Positions 32,346 through 39,989 of a stretch of 42,299 nucleotides of DNA are shown here, in pieces (the stretch's first letter is position 1; every line of letters starts with the position of its first letter). A program made the position numbers and the translations under genes. Below the pieces are notes generated by a model. That model saw nothing but the letters and a program-made list of their open reading frames with translations. It made no database searches and was not told the origin of the DNA. Where the stretch lies: contig CAMSTM010000009.1 in the NCBI GenBank assembly GCA_947063675.1, forward strand, positions 1 through 42,299. Direction: 5' to 3'. This DNA is from an uncultured Lachnospiraceae bacterium. Its GTDB lineage: Bacteria > Bacillota > Clostridia > Lachnospirales > Lachnospiraceae.

Positions 32346-34451
32346 TTAGAACAGCTTCTTAACCGCTCCCATCATTATCTGCGCCATCTGGGCGCTTACC
32401 GGTGAAATCTCCATGCCGACGGTGAGCATATCCTCTCCCGTCCGGGAAAGTCCGTCCAGCTTAATGTGAATATTGGGGTCGGAGGTATCAAAAACATAAC
32501 ACTCGCTTTTTATAGTTTTCCCGTTGGTCTCCACATACTTTTTATGGAGGGGAACGGGAATCTGATTCAGGGAAAGCTCCGTAATTCGCACCATGCAGGG
32601 ACGGTCGGCGGGGTCTACCCTGATTGCGGTCACATTACTGTCCACCGGTATTTCTGCAAAAATCTTACCCTCCTCCACATAGACGTCCGGCATATAAAAA
32701 GACGCGTCCTCCCGGAAGCCTTTTCCATAGTCAAGGTAGACCTGTATTCTCTCATCCAGTATTTTTTTCAGATGACGCTCCATCAAAAGCTTTGCATCCA
32801 CGCTGTAGGTCCCCAGAGAAGCTCTGATTTCTCCCATGGACTTCCGCTTTCCTGTCACCAGCTTCTGAAAACGGCTTTCCCTTTCCCTGTATTCCTCCGC
32901 TTTCCTTTCAGTGGTATTCAGCCTGTTTAATATAAAATCCAGATTTAATTTATTGCGCTTTTCCTCCTCCAGAACATAACAATATACCGCTCTGAAAGCA
33001 ATTTCCTCCGGGGCAATGCGTTTCCCCATTGTCCACTCGTAATCAATTACCTTCCACTTATCTCCATCCACCAGTATATTTTCGAAAACCAGGTCATAAT
33101 CCGTCACCGGTTTATCTTCCCCATAGGAAATCAGTTCGTAGTACTTGTCAAACAAGCGGTGAAAGCCCTCCATATCGTCCCTCGCCAGACAATCGTCAAG
33201 CAGTTCCTCCAGCAAAATTCCCTCCTCATAGGGAAATTCCGCATAATCCTTCCCCTCAGGCAGGGAACACGGATTGATTGACAAACCGCTCCCCTCATAC
33301 CGCTCCTTTAAAAGCTCACAGGAACGCTTCATTCCCCGGATATGCCCTCTCGCCGCCTCGTCACAGGGAATCTTACGCACCACCCTGCCGTTTTCCGTCT
33401 CCACAATATCCGTCCGCATGGAAAACTCAGGCGCGCGGTCATTGGAGTACTTCACATAACAGGTTTCCGGCTCCTTTCCAATCACCACAAGATAGGAATT
33501 GGAGAACACATCAAAAAGTTTATCCTGCAGAACACTGTCAAATACATACTTTTCATTAAAAAGAAGCATTCTGTCGCGGTCAAAGTTCCGCAGATTATCC
33601 GTCAGCTCCCCCATGCCCGGAAGCCGCCGGTCAGAATAAATCACAGTGGGAAATTTGTAATCGGGATAGGGATAATAAAAAGAATAATTCTTTACATCAC
33701 AGGCCTTCAGAATCTTTTCCAGACCGGTTCGGGTAAAGGTGCGCGCGCTTCCCCCTTCGGGGTAGCCTTCCAGACCACCAAACCAGGTTCCGTCATGGTC
33801 CTCTTTACATCCGGCCCAGTACTTTAGTCCGAATTTATTTTCAATGGCAATTACAACACGCCCGTTATCTTTGACATGCCTTAACATAATTTTGAGGAAA
33901 TCCTCATAGGGAGTTTTCGTCTGGATATAAGACTGGCCGTATTCAAACACGCCTATCATACAGGCAAAATCATAATCTATGTCCAGCTCCGGCTCGATAT
34001 CGTTAAAATTCCCCACATGAATTTCAATGTTATCCCTGTCCTGATTCCTGTAGGCGTTAATATGGCTCCTCTTAGCGGAAAGGTCCACGCAGGTAACTTT
34101 TCCCGCCTTCTGCGAGAGCTTATCCGTAATCACCCCGCATCCCGAACCGATTTCCAGCACCTTATCATTCGGCCCTATGGGAAGCCAGTCAACGATGTTT
34201 CCCCGGAGAGGCGATAAATGATACAGAATCGGCCAGCTTTTCCTTTCCTCTATAATAGACGCATATTCCACCTTTGAGGCATTTTTTACAATAGATAAAA
34301 TCTCGTCCTCAATTTCACCGTCACTGTATAAATCCTTCCCCGGATAATGCTTATAGTTTAGAGTTACCCTGCCTATCTGCTCAGGAAGCCTCCGCATCAA
34401 TTCTTCTTCCCGCAGATGGACAGGTTTTGGCCTGACATCTTCCCTGCTCAT
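32346..34451 (-). CDS. WbdD-like SAM methyltransferase-kinase fusion (putative chain terminator)
   Basis: This 701-residue protein has a class I SAM methyltransferase domain (about 85-250; motif I VLEIGSGCG at 98-106, CVDLSAKR at 121-128) followed by a kinase-like domain (about 330-500). The kinase part shows VVRKI with K360 as the possible ATP lysine, DLVFENIL (453-460) in the catalytic-loop position and VIDYEW (468-473) in the metal-binding position. A charged helical, coiled-coil-like stretch (about 505-600) and a beta-rich C-terminal domain come next. The domain order and size match Gram-negative WbdD, which phosphorylates and methylates the polysaccharide end to stop elongation and license export by Wzm/Wzt. 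The ATG overlaps the wzt stop by 4 nt (ATGA), coupling it to the exporter. Methyltransferase is secure, the kinase is likely, and the chain-terminator role is inferred. Confidence 0.75.
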   Translation of the reverse strand: MSREDVRPKPVHLREEELMRRLPEQIGRVTLNYKHYPGKDLYSDGEIEDEILSIVKNASKVEYASIIEERKSWPILYHLSPLRGNIVDWLPIGPNDKVLEIGSGCGVITDKLSQKAGKVTCVDLSAKRSHINAYRNQDRDNIEIHVGNFNDIEPELDIDYDFACMIGVFEYGQSYIQTKTPYEDFLKIMLRHVKDNGRVVIAIENKFGLKYWAGCKEDHDGTWFGGLEGYPEGGSARTFTRTGLEKILKACDVKNYSFYYPYPDYKFPTVIYSDRRLPGMGELTDNLRNFDRDRMLLFNEKYVFDSVLQDKLFDVFSNSYLVVIGKEPETCYVKYSNDRAPEFSMRTDIVETENGRVVRKIPCDEAARGHIRGMKRSCELLKERYEGSGLSINPCSLPEGKDYAEFPYEEGILLEELLDDCLARDDMEGFHRLFDKYYELISYGEDKPVTDYDLVFENILVDGDKWKVIDYEWTMGKRIAPEEIAFRAVYCYVLEEEKRNKLNLDFILNRLNTTERKAEEYRERESRFQKLVTGKRKSMGEIRASLGTYSVDAKLLMERHLKKILDERIQVYLDYGKGFREDASFYMPDVYVEEGKIFAEIPVDSNVTAIRVDPADRPCMVRITELSLNQIPVPLHKKYVETNGKTIKSECYVFDTSDPNIHIKLDGLSRTGEDMLTVGMEISPVSAQMAQIMMGAVKKLF

Positions 34452-35848
34452 GAAACGCCCCCCTTCTGACGCGCCGGTTTCTCGTCCTTAACCGTAACTT
34501 CCGAATTCGTATCATAATACCCTACCGTATTTTTATCTGAAATCACTGTGAGGTCCATCACATCATACAGCCTGTGGTACACTTGGAAATCCTCATTTTC
34601 GTACCCTGTCACGCCAAGGGAAAGCAGATATTCCCCGCCCTGCAAATCAATTCTCTGGGTAAACGTGATATGCTTCACGCTTCCCGCCTGCACCGGCAAA
34701 AGAAATGCCTTTTCCACCATGGTATTGGTGCCTGTAATCTCCACGCCCTTGATATTTTTGATGGTAAAGGCAAAAATCGGCTCCTGAATATCCTCCATGA
34801 AACGTACAACCATATGTATGCTGCATTTCTGTCCCTTGATGACGGCGCTGCTGCTTCTCCCCTTTTCATCACAGATATAATATTCTTCAATAACGGCCGC
34901 TTTGGTTCCATACTCCAAAAGCTCGGGATTCTTCAGGACGCTTTCTCCCCGGCCCGGGTTCTCCCCATTGCCGGAACGCTTTGAGCCTCCTGCCTTCCCC
35001 GGTTTTCCGGAAACCTCTGTTTGTCCCGCTCTCCCCTGTCCGGAAGCCGCCGCCCGGATGTCCTTATCCTCCAAAAGATTCTCTTCCTTTTCATCAGACG
35101 CAGGATACTGGCCCACCAGCACCTGCTTGTAGGCGTCAATCATCTCCCGGGGGCTTCCCTCCCCCAGCCTCGTTCCCTGATTTAAGAGAATCACCCTGTC
35201 GCAGTATTTGCTGATGCTGCTCAGGTCATGGCTTACAAATACGATGGTTTTTCCCATCTTTTTGAATTCTTCAAATTTATGATAGCATTTTGCCTGAAAA
35301 AAAACGTCCCCCACAGACAAAGCCTCGTCTACAATCAGAATTTCCGGGTCAATGTTAATCGCCACGGCAAAAGCCAGCCGCACGAACATGCCGCTGGAAT
35401 AAGTCTTTACCGGCTGATAAACATAATCCCCGATATCCGCAAAATTCAGTATCTCGTCAAGCCTTTCGTCAATTTCCTTTTTAGAAAAGCCAATCATGGT
35501 GCCGTTTAAATAAACGTTTTCAATTCCGTTGTACTCCATATTAAATCCGGCCCCTAACTCAAGCAGCGCCGAAATCCGCCCGTTTACTGTCACCTTACCC
35601 TTTGTAGGGTTCAGCACGCCGGTGATAATCTTGAGAATCGTGGATTTTCCTGAACCGTTGGTTCCGATAATCCCCACCGTTTCCCCCTGATAAATGACAG
35701 CGTCCACGCCTTTTAACGCATAATGCTCCTTGTAGCGCTTTCTTCTCGAAAGGCCGAGCGCTTCCTTCAATCTGTCCGAGGGCTTGTCATACAGCTTATA
35801 TGCTTTTTCCAGATTCTCCACCTTTATGGCAATTTTCTTATCTTCCAT
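34448..35848 (-). CDS. wzt: Polysaccharide ABC transporter ATPase with C-terminal glycan-binding domain
   Basis: This 466-residue Wzt/TagH-type ATPase has Walker A GTNGSGKST (62-70), signature YSSGMFVRL (about 143-151) and Walker B ILIVDEALSVGD. A Gly/Lys/Glu-rich linker (about 245-305) leads to a Wzt C-terminal beta-sandwich domain (about 320-440), with IFAFTIKNIKGVEITGTNT, the typical core of domains that recognise the modified end of the polysaccharide. It pairs with the permease encoded immediately upstream (35-nt gap). The GGGAG ribosome binding site is 9 nt before the ATG at 35848. The presence of the recognition domain, and the 4-nt overlap with the methyltransferase-kinase gene, suggest terminal-modification-dependent export. 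Confidence 0.92.
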   Translation of the reverse strand: MEDKKIAIKVENLEKAYKLYDKPSDRLKEALGLSRRKRYKEHYALKGVDAVIYQGETVGIIGTNGSGKSTILKIITGVLNPTKGKVTVNGRISALLELGAGFNMEYNGIENVYLNGTMIGFSKKEIDERLDEILNFADIGDYVYQPVKTYSSGMFVRLAFAVAINIDPEILIVDEALSVGDVFFQAKCYHKFEEFKKMGKTIVFVSHDLSSISKYCDRVILLNQGTRLGEGSPREMIDAYKQVLVGQYPASDEKEENLLEDKDIRAAASGQGRAGQTEVSGKPGKAGGSKRSGNGENPGRGESVLKNPELLEYGTKAAVIEEYYICDEKGRSSSAVIKGQKCSIHMVVRFMEDIQEPIFAFTIKNIKGVEITGTNTMVEKAFLLPVQAGSVKHITFTQRIDLQGGEYLLSLGVTGYENEDFQVYHRLYDVMDLTVISDKNTVGYYDTNSEVTVKDEKPARQKGGVS

Positions 35849-35883
35849 ATAAAATAACTCCCGTTATGTCACAGTGCCGTCTC

Positions 35884-36939
35884 TTATAAAACATCGGCGA
35901 AATGCACCTTAAGCCGCTTAAAAATAAGGGAACCCACACAAAACAGCGTCACCGTAAAAATCCAGAAATATGTGGAGGAATAAAAATGCTCAAAAAACCA
36001 CTCGTCGCCGTAAATCGCGTTCCGGTAGCCGTTTACAATATAAACCAGCGGATTGAGCTTGAACAGCGTAATAACATTATCGTCGTTTATCATTGTAATA
36101 TTCCACAAAATCGGCGTCACCCACATTCCCACCTGAAGTCCGATATTGATAATCTGCGCCAGGTCCCTGAAAAACACCACCACCGCACAGGTGCAATAGC
36201 TCATGGCAAGCACTAAAATAAACAGGCAAAAGCTGTAATAAACCACCTGCAGCGTATATACCGTGGGATAATAACCGTAAAAAGCCGCCACCAACAGAAG
36301 CACCGCCACAAAAAACACGTGAATAAATGTAGCGGCAATCAGCTTGATAATCGGAAGAATACTGATGTTGAAAACCACTTTTTTTACAAGATAGCTGTAC
36401 TCCAAAAGCGCGTTGGTGCCGTTGGTAATGGCCTCCGAAAAATAAAACCAGGGAACCAGTCCCGCCGTCAGGTGCAGCACATAGGGCACCTCCACTCCGC
36501 TTGCCACCATCTGGGCTCTGGTCTGGAACACCTTGTCAAATACAATCCAGTACATCAGAACCGTCACAACCGGCTGTACCAGCGCCCACAAAAATCCCAG
36601 ATAGGAGCCTGCGTAACGCTTTTTAAAATCATTCTTTGCAAGCTTCCATATGAGCCTTCTGCTCTGAAACAGCTCTCTGGGGATGATAAACATCCTGTCA
36701 TAGTAAAGCCCGAAAATAATGCATGCCAAAGTAAGCAGCGCGCAGGCGCACCACTTCTTTAAATTTTCCGTGTGCTGGTCAGGCGCCAGCGGATTATTAT
36801 GGGCAAGCACCATGACGGCAACTATCAGGCAGATTCCATAAAAAACGCCAATCCCCACAGGCTTTGGCAGCCTGGACAAATCAAACCGCTTCTTTGCTTT
36901 TTCCTTACTTTCCATGTTTCTTATCCAGTCTTTCCGCAT
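35884..36939 (-). CDS. wzm: Polysaccharide ABC transporter permease with N-terminal extension
   Basis: This 351-residue permease of the ABC-2/Wzm type forms the channel for lipid-linked polysaccharide with Wzt. The core (about 95-351) shows KNDFKKRYAGSYLGFLWALVQPV, characteristic of Wzm/TagG, followed by six membrane segments. Residues 1-90 are extra compared with the usual length of about 260: they contain two hydrophobic segments (about 30-46 and 66-84). Two in-frame ATGs are possible, at 36939 and 36915, and neither has a strong SD; the choice changes eight residues only. It follows rfbC by 22 nt and precedes wzt. Confidence 0.9.
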   Translation of the reverse strand: MRKDWIRNMESKEKAKKRFDLSRLPKPVGIGVFYGICLIVAVMVLAHNNPLAPDQHTENLKKWCACALLTLACIIFGLYYDRMFIIPRELFQSRRLIWKLAKNDFKKRYAGSYLGFLWALVQPVVTVLMYWIVFDKVFQTRAQMVASGVEVPYVLHLTAGLVPWFYFSEAITNGTNALLEYSYLVKKVVFNISILPIIKLIAATFIHVFFVAVLLLVAAFYGYYPTVYTLQVVYYSFCLFILVLAMSYCTCAVVVFFRDLAQIINIGLQVGMWVTPILWNITMINDDNVITLFKLNPLVYIVNGYRNAIYGDEWFFEHFYSSTYFWIFTVTLFCVGSLIFKRLKVHFADVL

Positions 36940-36961
36940 GTCAAGGTCCGTTCTGCGGACA

Positions 36962-37519
36962 TCAACCTCTGCTTTCCGTATATTCCCTGATGCCGCCCCA
37001 TTTTTTATCCTTCTCGGACATAATCAGAGCCTCGCCGCTTAGCGGCCATTCCACTCCGATATCAGGGTCGTCGTATTTAATTCCGCCTTCATCTCCCGGG
37101 TGGTAAAAGTCCGTACACTTGTAGGCAAATTCCGCATAATCTGAAAGTACCAGAAACCCATGGGCAAAATTTTTCGGTATAAAAAACTGCTTCTTATTCT
37201 CAGCGGACAGCAGAACGCCGAACCACTTTCCATAGGTAGACGAATCCGGCCGCAAATCCACCGCCACATCAAAAACCTCCCCGGCCAGCACTCTCACCAG
37301 CTTGTCCTGAGGATGATTGATTTGAAAGTGAAGTCCCCGGAGCACGTTTTTCACAGAGGACGACTGGTTGTCCTGCACAAAAACCTGGTCAATCCCGGCC
37401 TCCTTATAATCGTTATAATTATAGGTTTCCACAAAATATCCCCGCTCATCCCCGAAAACCGTGGGGGTAATCACTTTCAGCCCTTCTATTTCACACGTTT
37501 CCACTGTTATCTTTCCCAT
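36962..37519 (-). CDS. rfbC: dTDP-4-dehydrorhamnose 3,5-epimerase
   Basis: This 185-residue cupin-fold epimerase acts third in dTDP-L-rhamnose synthesis, converting dTDP-4-keto-6-deoxyglucose to its L-lyxo epimer. The family's core is visible: LRGLHFQINHPQDKLVRVL with the catalytic histidine region, VDLRPDSSTYGKW, NFAHGF, and EFAYKCTDFYHPGDEGG with the conserved tyrosine. The ATG at 37519 has AGGGAG 9 nt upstream. A perfect TATAAT (37548-37553) lies upstream but has only a poor -35 (GCCGTT), so a separate promoter is uncertain. The gene is separated from rfbA by the MITE-like element at 37594-37845. Confidence 0.93.
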   Translation of the reverse strand: MGKITVETCEIEGLKVITPTVFGDERGYFVETYNYNDYKEAGIDQVFVQDNQSSSVKNVLRGLHFQINHPQDKLVRVLAGEVFDVAVDLRPDSSTYGKWFGVLLSAENKKQFFIPKNFAHGFLVLSDYAEFAYKCTDFYHPGDEGGIKYDDPDIGVEWPLSGEALIMSEKDKKWGGIREYTESRG

Positions 37520-37584
37520 GAATGTAATCTCCCTGTAAAATACCTGTATTATATTGAATATTTTGCACCGAACGGCATCTGCTT

Positions 37585-37593
37585 CTTTTTAGC
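37585..37593. repeat. Left 9-bp target-site duplication of the MITE
   Basis: CTTTTTAGC, identical to the sequence at 37846-37854 and directly abutting the first base of the left terminal inverted repeat. Confidence 0.8.
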
Positions 37594-37845
37594 CACAGAA
37601 ATCAATTTTCAGATTCCGGAAAAATGCATGTACTGTCGGAGAGGATGCCAGCACAGAAATATTTCTTAAGGAGTCCTTATAAAAACGTCGATGCTTAGCG
37701 AGGTTACGAGCTGCTATGCAGCTCGCGAGCTTAGCAGCCGTTACGTTTTTATAGAGCGAGAGCGTGACGACGAAGAAATATTTCTGTGCTGGCATCCTCC
37801 CTGACTTCACATACTCTCACCGGAATCTGCAAATTGATTTCCGTG
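37594..37845. mobile_element. MITE-like element, 252 bp, with terminal inverted repeats
   Basis: The ends form 26-bp inverted repeats starting CAC(A/G)GAAATCAATTT (37594-37619 and 37820-37845) with two mismatches. Inside lie a perfect 27-bp inverted repeat (37641-37667 and 37773-37799), an 11-bp one (37678-37688 and 37743-37753) and a central palindrome (37707-37714 and 37718-37725). All are nearly concentric, so one strand folds into a long hairpin. A perfect 9-bp direct repeat CTTTTTAGC flanks the element (37585-37593 and 37846-37854), as expected for target-site duplication. There is no transposase gene, so it would depend on a transposase elsewhere; a 9-bp duplication fits IS256- or ISLre2-like families, but the source is not identifiable here. 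It sits between rfbA and rfbC. Confidence 0.82.
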
Positions 37846-37854
37846 CTTTTTAGC
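37846..37854. repeat. Right 9-bp target-site duplication of the MITE
   Basis: CTTTTTAGC, identical to 37585-37593, directly abutting the last base of the right terminal inverted repeat and 11 nt from the rfbA stop codon. Confidence 0.8.
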
Positions 37855-37865
37855 GGCGTCCACTG

Positions 37866-38735
37866 TTACAGCCCGTCCGCCACGTCCTTCATGTATTTTC
37901 CGTAATTGGTTTTCATCAAAGGCTCCGCCAGATTCAAAAGCTGTTCCCTGCTGATAAAGCCTCTCTTGTAGGCAATCTCTTCAATACAGGACACATAAAG
38001 TCCCTGACGCTTCTGAACCGCCGAAACATAATCCGCCGCGTCCAGCAGGGAATCGTGGTTTCCGGTATCCAGCCATGCAAAACCTCTCCCCAGCGTTTCC
38101 ACATACAGCGTCCCTCTCTTTAAATATTCATTGTTAATGCTGGTGATTTCGATTTCTCCTCTGGCGGAGGGCTTTACGTTTGCCGCGATTTCCACCACGT
38201 CATTGTCATAGAAGTAAAGCCCGGGCACCGCATAATTACTCTTTGGTTTCTCCGGTTTTTCCTCTATGGAAAGCGCCTTACCGTTGTCGTCGAACTCCAC
38301 GACGCCGTACTCCCTGGGGTCTCTCACATAATATCCGAAAATGGTTGCGCCCTTTTCCCTTGACGCCACCTCCCGCAGAACCCTCGAAAAGCTCTGCCCG
38401 TAAAAAATATTGTCGCCAAGCACCAGCGCCACTCTGTCTTTGCCGATAAAATCCGCTCCGATGATAAAAGCTTCCGCCAGCCCCCGGGGCTGTTCCTGAA
38501 CAGCATAGGAAAATTTCATGCCAAGCTGGCTTCCATCCCCTAAAAGTTCCTCAAACACCGGCAAATCCCTGGGTGTGGAAATGATAAGCACTTCCCTGAT
38601 TCCCGCCAGCATAAGCGTTGAAAGCGGGTAGTAAATCATCGGCTTGTCATAAACCGGCATAATCTGCTTGCTGATTGCCTTGGTGAGCGGATACAGTCTG
38701 GTTCCCGCCCCTCCGGCTAAGATAATTCCCTTCAA
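37866..38735 (-). CDS. rfbA: Glucose-1-phosphate thymidylyltransferase
   Basis: This 289-residue nucleotidyltransferase makes dTDP-glucose from Glc-1-P and dTTP, the first step of dTDP-rhamnose synthesis. Visible are [20 protein letters not shown] (signature loop), [25 protein letters not shown], and [11 protein letters not shown] as the metal site. The frame is open to an ATG at 38765, but that codon has no SD. A TTG at 38735 has GGAGG (38743-38747) exactly 7 nt upstream and gives the usual RfbA N terminus and length, so TTG is the better start. It lies 49 nt after rfbB. Its downstream partner rfbC is separated by the MITE. Confidence 0.95.
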   Translation of the reverse strand: MKGIILAGGAGTRLYPLTKAISKQIMPVYDKPMIYYPLSTLMLAGIREVLIISTPRDLPVFEELLGDGSQLGMKFSYAVQEQPRGLAEAFIIGADFIGKDRVALVLGDNIFYGQSFSRVLREVASREKGATIFGYYVRDPREYGVVEFDDNGKALSIEEKPEKPKSNYAVPGLYFYDNDVVEIAANVKPSARGEIEITSINNEYLKRGTLYVETLGRGFAWLDTGNHDSLLDAADYVSAVQKRQGLYVSCIEEIAYKRGFISREQLLNLAEPLMKTNYGKYMKDVADGL

Positions 38736-38747
38736 AATAATACCTCC
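38733..38747 (-). promoter_or_regulatory. Ribosome binding site that sets a TTG start for rfbA
   Basis: GGAGG (38743-38747), spacer TATTATT, then TTG AAG GGA. The next in-frame ATG upstream (38765) lacks an SD. A TTG start would lower RfbA translation relative to its neighbours. Confidence 0.75.
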
Positions 38748-38784
38748 GACCTTGCTTTTTTGCATGTGTCCAGTTTACACTTCC

Positions 38785-39864
38785 TTATTTTTCGTACATG
38801 TCTTCGTAGTATTTCTGGTAGTCGCCGCTGGTCACATTTTTCATCCATTCCTCGTTCTCAAAAAACCATGCGATGGTGCGTTTAATCCCTTCCTTAAACA
38901 TGGTTTCCGGCTCCCATCCAATCTCCGCACGGATTTTGTCGGGCGCAATGGCATAGCGTCTGTCATGGCCCTTTCTGTCCTCCACGTAAGTGATTAAATC
39001 CCCGCTTATAACTTTCTTTCTGGGGTCGCTATCCGGCAGCATTTCCTTTAAAGTGTCCAGAATGATATGGATAATCTCAATATTCTGCTTCTCGTTGTGG
39101 CCGCCTACGTTATAAGTTTCAAACAGCTTTCCCTTCTCCTGCACCATATCGATAGCCTTGGCGTGGTCCTCCACGTAAAGCCAGTCGCGGACGTTTTTGC
39201 CGTCCCCGTAAACAGGCAGCTTTTTGCCTGAAAGGGCATTGTTGATAATCAGCGGAATCAGCTTTTCCGGGAACTGATAGGGGCCGTAATTGTTGGAGCA
39301 GTTGGTGATATTGGCCGGAAATTTGTAGGTGTCCATGTATGCCTTCACCAGCATGTCCGAGCCTGCCTTGCTCGCAGAATAGGGACTGCGGGGCGCATAG
39401 GGCGTCGTCTCGTAAAAATAGCCGCCGTCATCCGGCAGGGAGCCGTACACCTCGTCCGTTGACACATGGAGGAACTTTTTATCCGGCTTGTAGGTTCCGT
39501 CAGGATTCTCCCATGCCGCCTTTGCACAGTTAAGCATCACCGCCGTGCCAAGAACATTGGTTTTCACAAACACCTCCGGGGTTTTGATACTCCTGTCCAC
39601 ATGGCTTTCCGCCGCAAAATGCACCACCCTGTCAATGTCATTTTCCTCAAAAATCCGGGAAATTGCCTCCTTATCACAGATATCCGCTTTGATAAAGGTA
39701 TAGTTGTCACGCCCCTCCACTTCCCTTAAGTTTTCAAGGTTGCCCGCGTAGGTAAGGGCGTCCACGTTGATAATGCGGATTTCATTGCCGTACTTTTTAA
39801 ATATATAGTGAATATAATTCGAGCCGATGAAACCGGCGCCTCCTGTTACCAAGTAAGTTCTCAT
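38785..39864 (-). CDS. rfbB: dTDP-glucose 4,6-dehydratase
   Basis: This 359-residue short-chain dehydrogenase/reductase converts dTDP-glucose to dTDP-4-keto-6-deoxyglucose with tightly bound NAD. It has TGGAGFIGSNYIHYIF at the N terminus for NAD, VSTDEVYGSL with the Asp-Glu catalytic pair, and YSASKAGSDML with the Tyr-x-x-x-Lys active site. The frame is open to an ATG at 39876, but the ATG at 39864 has GGAGG 5 nt upstream (the upstream ATG overlaps that SD), so 39864 is preferred. It begins the dTDP-sugar gene run, 125 nt after the lysozyme gene and 49 nt before rfbA. The length is normal. Confidence 0.95.
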   Translation of the reverse strand: MRTYLVTGGAGFIGSNYIHYIFKKYGNEIRIINVDALTYAGNLENLREVEGRDNYTFIKADICDKEAISRIFEENDIDRVVHFAAESHVDRSIKTPEVFVKTNVLGTAVMLNCAKAAWENPDGTYKPDKKFLHVSTDEVYGSLPDDGGYFYETTPYAPRSPYSASKAGSDMLVKAYMDTYKFPANITNCSNNYGPYQFPEKLIPLIINNALSGKKLPVYGDGKNVRDWLYVEDHAKAIDMVQEKGKLFETYNVGGHNEKQNIEIIHIILDTLKEMLPDSDPRKKVISGDLITYVEDRKGHDRRYAIAPDKIRAEIGWEPETMFKEGIKRTIAWFFENEEWMKNVTSGDYQKYYEDMYEK

Positions 39865-39989
39865 ATTGTCCTCCATTCCAGTCCCGCGGAAGTTCTTCTG
39901 CGCACCTTTGTCCGGAAGGGGTCCGGCTGCTTACACATCCTGAAATCCTTCCGTGCGTTTCTGTGCTTCCGCTGTTTTGCATATTATTT

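Noticed and set aside
37641-37799. Invertible (phase-variable) promoter flanked by the 27-bp inverted repeats
   Set aside because: The arms are perfect and lie upstream of a polysaccharide operon, but they are nested inside an outer inverted repeat with a target-site duplication and share one centre with further palindromes. A transposon-type palindrome explains this better, and no clear promoter lies in the 105-bp core.
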